Positions 7,035 to 11,390 of a stretch of 11,390 nucleotides of DNA are shown piece after piece; position 1 is the stretch's first letter; every line of letters begins with the position of its first letter. Origin of the DNA: RGIG5327 sp045612485. GTDB taxonomy: Bacteria > Verrucomicrobiota > Lentisphaeria > Victivallales > UBA1829. A program made the translations under genes and the position numbers. Location of the stretch: contig JAZKZE010000095.1 of NCBI GenBank assembly GCA_045612485.1, positions 1 through 11,390 on the forward strand, read 5' to 3'. A model generated the notes under the pieces. That model was not told the origin of the DNA and made no database searches. It saw only the letters and a list, made by a program, of their open reading frames with translations.

Positions 7035-7841
7035 ATGAGTAAAAAAGTACTTGCAGTGATCCCTGCCCGTTTCGGCAGTATGCGTTTTCCCGGCAAAGTG
7101 CTGGCAAATCTGGGCGGGAAACCCATTGTTCAGCATGTCTGGGAAAGAACGAATTATTCCAAGGCGGATGAAGTTCTTGTTGCAGTGGATGACCGGGAAG
7201 TATATAATACGGTCACAGGGTTCGGCGGCAAGGCTGTAATGACCTCCTCTTCCCATCCCTCCGGTTCTGACCGTATTTTTGAAGCCATCGGCGATGTGGA
7301 ATGTGATGCAGTCATCAATGTACAGGGGGATGAACCTTTCATCCGACCGGAAGTCATCAATGCTCTTATTGATGTCATTACGGAAGAGGATGGACCGGAT
7401 ATGGCTACTGTGGTGGTTCCCTGTGAAAGGGAGGAAATTGCTGATAATCCCAATATTGTGAAGGTCGTAATGTCTTCTGATAATCATGCACTGTATTTCA
7501 GCCGTTCCATGATCCCCTTTCTGCGTACCGGCGGAGAGGAGATGCCCTGTTACCGGCACTGGGGGATCTATGCTTACAAAAGAAGTGCATTGGCAAAGTT
7601 TGTTTCCCTTCCGGAAGGCAGACTGGAAAGATGTGAAAAACTGGAACAGCTGCGTGCATTGGAAAATAATATGCGTATCAAATGTGTCGTTACGGAATAT
7701 TCCAGTATCGGCATAGATACCCCTGAAGAACTGGAAAAGGCTGAAGCATTTCTTGCTGAAGAAAAAAAACGTTCCAGAGAAAAACTGGAACAGATGGCAG
7801 CAGTTTCCACTGAAAATGCAAAAGAAACTCAACAGCAGTAA
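7035..7841 (+). CDS. kdsB: CMP-Kdo synthetase (3-deoxy-manno-octulosonate cytidylyltransferase)
   Basis: This cytoplasmic enzyme joins Kdo to CTP, giving CMP-Kdo and pyrophosphate, the activated donor for lipid A glycosylation. Motifs in order are the nucleotide-binding IPARFGSMRFPGK at 9-21, HPSGSDRI at 74-81, NVQGDEP at 95-101, YRHWGIYAYK at 173-182, EQLRALE at 204-210 and GIDTPEEL at 226-233. Asp99 and Asp228 are the expected Mg2+ ligands by comparison with E. coli KdsB. The length is 268 residues against about 248 in E. coli. The excess is a charged, low-complexity tail after about residue 240 (KKRSREKLEQ, ending ETQQQ), which is probably dispensable. The start is preceded by a G-rich stretch (GGGG at 7026-7029). 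kdsA follows after 20 nt. Confidence 0.96.
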   Translation: MSKKVLAVIPARFGSMRFPGKVLANLGGKPIVQHVWERTNYSKADEVLVAVDDREVYNTVTGFGGKAVMTSSSHPSGSDRIFEAIGDVECDAVINVQGDEPFIRPEVINALIDVITEEDGPDMATVVVPCEREEIADNPNIVKVVMSSDNHALYFSRSMIPFLRTGGEEMPCYRHWGIYAYKRSALAKFVSLPEGRLERCEKLEQLRALENNMRIKCVVTEYSSIGIDTPEELEKAEAFLAEEKKRSREKLEQMAAVSTENAKETQQQ

Positions 7842-7851
7842 AAAATATAGT

Positions 7852-7864
7852 GAGGTATAAGATG
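7852..7864 (+). promoter_or_regulatory. Shine-Dalgarno fixing the kdsA start
   Basis: GAGG at 7852-7855 lies 6 nt before the ATG at 7862. An in-frame GTG at 7850 overlaps this site and has no ribosome site of its own, so the ATG is the start. Confidence 0.7.
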
Positions 7865-8683
7865 AATCCGGCAAAAATCGGTAAGGATATTGTAGCAGGT
7901 GCAGGTAAATTTGTGATTCTCGGTGGTCCCTGTGTTGCGGAAGGGGAAGAGATCTGCATGGAGATCGCCCAGTTTTTGAAAAAGGCATGCGCCGACAGGG
8001 GGATCCAGTATGTATTCAAGGCTTCTTTTGATAAAGCCAACCGTTCTTCCGGAAAATCTTTCCGTGGATTCGGCATGGAGGAAGGATTGCGTATTCTTGC
8101 TTCTGTGAAAAAGAATCTGGGACTTCCTGTTGTTACGGATATCCATGAATCCTGTCAGGCGGAAGAAACAGCAAAGGTGGCGGATATTCTGCAAATCCCT
8201 GCCTTTCTCTGCCGTCAGACAGATCTGCTTGTTGCCGCTGCAAAAACAGGGAAAGCGGTCAACGTGAAAAAAGGGCAGTTCCTTGCTCCGGAAGATATGA
8301 AAAGTGTACTTGGGAAACTTGCCGATGCCGGATGTAAGGATATTATGCTTACTGAACGGGGAACTTCCTTCGGATATCACAACCTCGTTGTGGATATGCG
8401 GGGATTGCAGACGATGCGGGAAATGGGGCATCCTGTGATCTTTGATGCCACACATTCCGTACAGCTTCCCGGCGGACTGGGAAATGCTTCCGGTGGGCAG
8501 AGAGAGTTTATTCCGGCATTGTCCCGTGCAGCGGCGGCTGTGGGGATCGACGGACTTTTCATGGAAGTACATCCCCATCCGGAAAAAGCACTTTCCGACG
8601 GTCCCAATTCCCTGGATTTTGCCGGTGCGGAAAGAGTGATGGATGAGGTTTTGAAGATCTATGAACTTACACACAAAATGTGA
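7862..8683 (+). CDS. kdsA: Kdo-8-phosphate synthase, metal-dependent type
   Basis: The enzyme condenses phosphoenolpyruvate with D-arabinose 5-phosphate to give Kdo 8-phosphate, the committed step of Kdo synthesis. The protein has 273 residues, normal for the family. Signature blocks are GGPCV at 21-25, KASFDKANRSS at 53-63, FLCRQTDLL at 115-123, NVKKGQFLAP at 134-143, LTERGTSFGYHN at 163-174 and DATHSVQLPGG at 195-205. The four residues that bind metal in the Aquifex aeolicus enzyme (Cys11, His185, Glu222, Asp233) correspond to Cys24, His198, Glu235 and Asp246, a constant offset of 13. E. coli KdsA has Asn in place of the Cys and needs no metal, so this copy should be the metal-dependent class. 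The gene overlaps kdsC by 23 nt. Confidence 0.97.
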   Translation: MNPAKIGKDIVAGAGKFVILGGPCVAEGEEICMEIAQFLKKACADRGIQYVFKASFDKANRSSGKSFRGFGMEEGLRILASVKKNLGLPVVTDIHESCQAEETAKVADILQIPAFLCRQTDLLVAAAKTGKAVNVKKGQFLAPEDMKSVLGKLADAGCKDIMLTERGTSFGYHNLVVDMRGLQTMREMGHPVIFDATHSVQLPGGLGNASGGQREFIPALSRAAAAVGIDGLFMEVHPHPEKALSDGPNSLDFAGAERVMDEVLKIYELTHKM

Positions 8684-9185
8684 AAAAATACGCGCCGTCA
8701 TACTTGATGTCGACGGTGTGCTTACCGACGGCAGGATCGGTTACGGGGCTGGCTCGGATGAGGAGATCAAGTTCTTCCATGTCCGGGATGGTCTGGGGAT
8801 CGCTCTTGCCCGGAAATGCGGGATGAAAGTTGGTATTCTTTCCGGCCGCAAGTCCGGAGCGAACCGCAGAAGGGCGGAGGAGCTGAAACTGGATTTTATT
8901 GTGGAAGGATGCCGGAACAAAGATGAAGGACTTACCCTTCTTCTGGAAAAACTTGCTTTGACGGAGGAAGAGTGTATGTATATCGGGGATGATCTTATTG
9001 ATGCGTCTCCGTTGAAAAGGTGTGCATTGGGGATCGTTGTCGGTGACGGTGCCGCTGAACTGGACAGTATTGCTGATTACAGAACAGAGGCAAAAGGCGG
9101 TCAGGGAGCGATCCGTGAAGCAGTGGAAATGGTATTGAAAGAACAGGGAAAATGGGAAGCGGTCCTCAGGGAGTACGGGATATGA
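8661..9185 (+). CDS. kdsC: Kdo-8-phosphate phosphatase (HAD superfamily)
   Basis: This enzyme removes phosphate from Kdo 8-phosphate, releasing Kdo for KdsB. The protein has 174 residues, typical for KdsC. HAD motif I is DVDGVLTDG at 16-24, with nucleophile Asp16 and acid Asp18. HVRDGLGI at 40-47 is a family mark. Motif II is SGRKS at 61-65 and the Lys of NKDEGL is residue 87. Motif IV is YIGDDLID at 107-114. The C-terminal KGGQGAIRE at 145-153 matches the conserved tail of KdsC. The ATG at 8661 lies inside the end of kdsA and the last codon overlaps lptC. No fused KdsD isomerase is present, and no separate kdsD is in the window, so arabinose 5-phosphate must come from a gene elsewhere. Confidence 0.95.
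   Translation: MNLHTKCEKIRAVILDVDGVLTDGRIGYGAGSDEEIKFFHVRDGLGIALARKCGMKVGILSGRKSGANRRRAEELKLDFIVEGCRNKDEGLTLLLEKLALTEEECMYIGDDLIDASPLKRCALGIVVGDGAAELDSIADYRTEAKGGQGAIREAVEMVLKEQGKWEAVLREYGI
9168..9185 (+). promoter_or_regulatory. Shine-Dalgarno and ATGA overlap at the kdsC-lptC junction
   Basis: AGGGAG at 9168-9173 is 8 nt before the ATG at 9182, and that ATG overlaps the kdsC TGA at 9183-9185. This selects 9182 over the in-frame ATG at 9152, which would add ten residues before the signal sequence. Confidence 0.75.
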
Positions 9186-9790
9186 TAAAAGGGAAGTTTT
9201 TATTTATATTGACCTTGTTTGCTTTTGCAGTATCTTTTGAACTTTCCGGAGCAAACTCCGGGGCAAGAGCGTCTCTTTCAGGATTTGCCCTGCCCGTTTA
9301 CAAGAAAGATGATAACAGTTTGCAGTTTATCCTCTATGGAAATAATGCCTCCAATCTCGGTGCGTTGCTTGAGCTGAAGCGGTTGAGGCTGGATATTGTG
9401 GATGATTCCGTGAAAAATGTAAATGAGGTCGTTGCATTGGATAAAGCTCCCATATATCCTCTTACATCCTCTTCCCGGGAAGTAAAGATCTATTGGAGAG
9501 ATAAAAAGCATTGCCGTGCGCTGCTTTTTACAGAAACTGGCGTATATGATAAAAATGCAAAGATCCTGCGGGGGGATGCTGAAGTAAAATTCCGTTCCCG
9601 GGAGCTGGATATCGACGGTGTGGGTTTTGATGCTTTTTATGATAAAAGATTCATTCATATACGTTCCAAAGTCCGGTTGGTGATCCGGCCGGAGGCCCGG
9701 CAGAAATCCCTGAGTCCGGAAAGGAAACTTAATGAGAGTAAAAAAGTAAAAGAAGATATAAATTCAAATACAGGAGATCGGAAAAAATGA
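9182..9790 (+). CDS. lptC: LptC-like LPS export protein
   Basis: The product has 202 residues. Residues 6-19 (FLFILTLFAFAVSF) form one hydrophobic helix after two lysines, suited to a membrane anchor or signal sequence. The body lacks other membrane segments and should be periplasmic. Residues about 113-169 show the LptA/LptC-type beta pattern, with ETGVYDKNAKILRGDAEV and then DIDGVGFDAFYDKRFIHI. In known systems LptC receives LPS from LptB2FG and hands it to LptA. The assignment rests on size, topology, this pattern and position between kdsC and lptA, the same order as in proteobacteria. Sequence likeness alone is weak. The tail after residue 173 is charged. It overlaps lptA by 4 nt (ATGA at 9787-9790). 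Confidence 0.75.
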   Translation: MIKGKFLFILTLFAFAVSFELSGANSGARASLSGFALPVYKKDDNSLQFILYGNNASNLGALLELKRLRLDIVDDSVKNVNEVVALDKAPIYPLTSSSREVKIYWRDKKHCRALLFTETGVYDKNAKILRGDAEVKFRSRELDIDGVGFDAFYDKRFIHIRSKVRLVIRPEARQKSLSPERKLNESKKVKEDINSNTGDRKK

Positions 9791-10485
9791 TTTCTTTCAG
9801 AAAAAAAATTGTTCTGACAGGGTGCTGTTTTGTACTTTGTCTTGCTGCGGAACTTTCGGCACAGTTTCCGGGGTTTGATTTTAATTCCCGTTCCAGAAGA
9901 TCCGGGGATACGCCTACAAAAGTAAAAGCGGAATCCATGGATATCGATATCAATAAAAATCAGGTCACTTTGATCGGGAATGTGGATGTGGATGATCAGG
10001 ATATGAATATCCGCTGCCGTAAAATGATCCTGTATTTTGTGGATAAAGAGGATAATAAGGAGTCCGGCAAAGACAGCGGAAAAAAAGAAAAGACTCAGGA
10101 AAAGAAAAAACGCAGTGAGGAAGAGGATGCAGTCAACAGAAAGGTTGACCGTATCGAGTGTATCGGGGATGTGGAGATCACCCGTACCACCGGGGAAGGA
10201 AAAGATAAGCAGGTACAGAAGGCGTTTGCTGATAAAGCTGTGTACCGGATGCAGGATAATATGATCGCTCTTACCGGGAATCCTGTTGTGTCCAGCGGTA
10301 AAAACCGGCTTAAAGGGGAGTTTATCACCATTGATACCAAGTCCGGCAGGATCTCTGTGCTGCGGCCGGATTCCCGTATTATCGGCGGTTTCAAAGGTTT
10401 GACTCCTGAAAAGGATAAAAAGGAATCTTCCGATTCAGAAAAATCCGGTAAAGCAGGAAAGTCCGGTAAAGCCGGGAGGGACTGA
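9787..10485 (+). CDS. lptA: LptA/OstA-type periplasmic LPS transport protein
   Basis: The product has 232 residues and is a probable periplasmic bridge subunit that carries LPS from the inner to the outer membrane. The signal peptide is clear: RKK, a hydrophobic stretch, and a likely cut after Ala25 (ELSA, then QF). OstA-type beta units are at 42-85 (KAESMDIDINKNQVTLIGNV and on) and at 119-192 (DRIECIGDVEITR, then AVYRMQDNMIALTGNPVVSS). Residues about 86-118 are a highly charged insert rich in Lys, Glu and Ser, not found in E. coli LptA. The tail after 205 is also charged and ends with a short repeat (SGKAGK, SGKAGR). AGGAGA at 9772-9777 is its ribosome site, 9 nt before the ATG. Confidence 0.85.
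   Translation: MISFRKKIVLTGCCFVLCLAAELSAQFPGFDFNSRSRRSGDTPTKVKAESMDIDINKNQVTLIGNVDVDDQDMNIRCRKMILYFVDKEDNKESGKDSGKKEKTQEKKKRSEEEDAVNRKVDRIECIGDVEITRTTGEGKDKQVQKAFADKAVYRMQDNMIALTGNPVVSSGKNRLKGEFITIDTKSGRISVLRPDSRIIGGFKGLTPEKDKKESSDSEKSGKAGKSGKAGRD
10444..10479 (+). repeat. Two 18-bp tandem repeats at the end of lptA
   Basis: Units 10444-10461 and 10462-10479 match at 15 of 18 positions and encode SGKAGK and SGKAGR. The end of the second unit supplies most of the G-rich ribosome site of lptB (GGGAGGG at 10474-10480). Confidence 0.7.
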
Positions 10486-10492
10486 TACGATG
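10474..10492 (+). promoter_or_regulatory. Strong Shine-Dalgarno of lptB
   Basis: GGGAGGG at 10474-10480 lies inside the end of lptA and 9 nt before the ATG at 10490. This favours 10490 over the second in-frame ATG at 10508. Confidence 0.7.
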
Positions 10493-11263
10493 AACGGGGA
10501 AAATTTGATGAACAATCCTGAAAATAACGGGGAAAACTCTCAGGAACTTCTGATGGAGGCTGTAGATCTTGTAAAGGCTTACAGCGGAAGAAGAGTTGTT
10601 GATAACGTGAACCTCAATGTGAAACGGGGGGAAGTTGTAGGACTTCTCGGACCCAACGGTGCCGGTAAAACCACCAGTTTTTATATGGTGACAGGTTTGA
10701 TCCAGCCGGATTCCGGAATTGTGAAGTTCAAGGGGCTGGATGTTTCCAGGCAGCCCATGTATGTACGCGCCCGTATGGGGATGGGGTATCTTGCCCAGAA
10801 TCCTTCCATTTTCCGTAAATTGACGGTGGAACAGAATATCATGGCGATCCTTGAAACGCTTGCCATTTCCAGAAAAGAACGGAAAGAAAGACTGGAACAG
10901 CTTCTGGAGGAGCTGGAACTGACCCGTCTTGCCAAACAGCAGGCCCTGACCCTTTCAGGGGGGGAAAGACGCCGTCTGGAGATCACGCGGGCTCTTGTAT
11001 CCAATCCTGCCTTCATCCTTCTTGACGAGCCTTTCAGCGGGGTTGACCCCATTGCTGTGGCGGATGTGCAGAAAATCATCTACCGTTTGAAAGAGAAAAA
11101 TCTGGGGATATTAATTACCGACCATAACGTGCGGGAAACTCTTGCCTGTGTGGACAGAGCTTACCTTATGTATCAGGGACATATTCTCTGTCAGGGGGAC
11201 AGTAATTATCTTGTGAACGATCCTGAAGCAAGAAAATATTACCTCGGTGATATGACCATGTGA
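10490..11263 (+). CDS. lptB: LPS export ABC transporter ATP-binding protein
   Basis: LptB is the cytoplasmic ATPase that powers extraction of LPS by LptFG. The product has 257 residues, about 16 more than E. coli LptB; the excess is an Asn/Glu-rich N-terminus (residues 1-20). All ATPase motifs are intact: Walker A GPNGAGKTT at 54-62, Q-loop YLAQNPSIF at 100-108 with Gln103, the LptB-typical RKLTVEQNI at 109-117, signature LSGGERRR at 155-162, Walker B ILLDEPFSGVDP at 176-187 with Glu180, and H-loop ITDHNVRETL at 209-218 with His212. The family identity is distinct from other ABC ATPases through the SIFRKLTVEQN and DEPFSGVDPIAV blocks. It is the last gene of the operon. It is not the missing ATPase of the sugar importer at the start of the window. 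Confidence 0.97.
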   Translation: MNGENLMNNPENNGENSQELLMEAVDLVKAYSGRRVVDNVNLNVKRGEVVGLLGPNGAGKTTSFYMVTGLIQPDSGIVKFKGLDVSRQPMYVRARMGMGYLAQNPSIFRKLTVEQNIMAILETLAISRKERKERLEQLLEELELTRLAKQQALTLSGGERRRLEITRALVSNPAFILLDEPFSGVDPIAVADVQKIIYRLKEKNLGILITDHNVRETLACVDRAYLMYQGHILCQGDSNYLVNDPEARKYYLGDMTM

Positions 11264-11292
11264 TTTGTTTACCGTTACGGACAGAATAAAAA

Positions 11293-11343
11293 GGGGCTGT
11301 TGCAAAACCTCAAAAAAGGTGAGCAACAGCCTTATTTATTGTT
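11293..11343 (+). terminator. Terminator of the kds-lpt operon
   Basis: GGCTGTTGC at 11295-11303 pairs perfectly with GCAACAGCC at 11323-11331. A small inner stem (ACCT at 11307-11310, AGGT at 11317-11320) sits in the loop. Two G at 11293-11294 can wobble with the following T. A T-rich run, TTATTTATTGTTT, follows from 11332. It starts about 30 nt after the lptB stop. Confidence 0.8.
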
Positions 11344-11390
11344 TGAGCTGAATATTGGAGGTATAACAGGTCATAACAGGGGAGAATTAT
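11344..11390 (+). other. Start of the next intergenic region, possible ribosome site
   Basis: After the terminator the window ends without a gene. ATAACAGG occurs twice in tandem (11363-11370 and 11373-11380) with 2 nt between. AGGGGAG at about 11378-11384 looks like a ribosome site for a gene that would begin just beyond the window. No convincing promoter pair is visible. Confidence 0.35.

Noticed and set aside
6759..7988. A 409-codon open frame on the - strand across the end of DUF1015 and kdsB
   Set aside because: It crosses two certain genes and their junction, and the product is rich in Phe, Ser and His runs typical of an antisense shadow.
11293..11331. GGCTGTTGCAAAA resembling the end of an IS6-family insertion sequence
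   Set aside because: The likeness is only about a dozen bases, the partner arm lies 20 nt away as a hairpin, a T-rich run follows, and there is no transposase. A terminator explains it fully.

Overview
The window reads as chromosomal DNA from a Gram-negative, Kdo-LPS-making bacterium of moderate GC. Every gene I can support lies on the + strand. The combination of complete Kdo genes, an Lpt export set and a sugar-type ABC importer with very large extracytoplasmic domains makes me think of the PVC group, perhaps a Victivallis-like Lentisphaerota. That assignment is an impression from gene style, not a measured result.

Region 1 (1-4628) is the end of a carbohydrate-type ABC importer operon. 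The first gene is cut by the window edge. It encodes a solute-binding domain fused through an extra membrane helix to a MalF-type permease. The second gene starts inside the stop codon of the first (TAATG). It encodes a MalG-type permease whose first periplasmic loop has grown to roughly 510 residues and contains six degenerate repeats of about 66-78 residues. No ATPase gene is present. A strong Rho-independent terminator closes the operon.

Region 2 (4629-5672) holds one monocistronic gene for a polytopic membrane protein with an acidic N-terminus and a His-rich tail. Its sequence is visibly more AT-rich than its neighbours. I do not know its function.

Region 3 (5673-11340) is one long operon behind a good sigma70-like promoter (TTGAAA, 17 bp, TATATT) that is bracketed by a 9-bp inverted repeat. 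The order is DUF1015, kdsB, kdsA, kdsC, lptC, lptA, lptB, then a terminator. Gaps are 20 nt or less and four junctions overlap or nearly so. KdsA makes Kdo-8-P, KdsC dephosphorylates it and KdsB activates Kdo to CMP-Kdo for lipid A glycosylation. LptC, LptA and LptB belong to the machine that moves finished LPS to the outer membrane. kdsD, waaA and lptFG are not in the window. The DUF1015 protein at the head of this operon has no established role in LPS synthesis.

The best candidates for something undescribed are the repeat-filled periplasmic loop paired with the receptor-fused partner permease, and the DUF1015-Kdo linkage with its possible operator.
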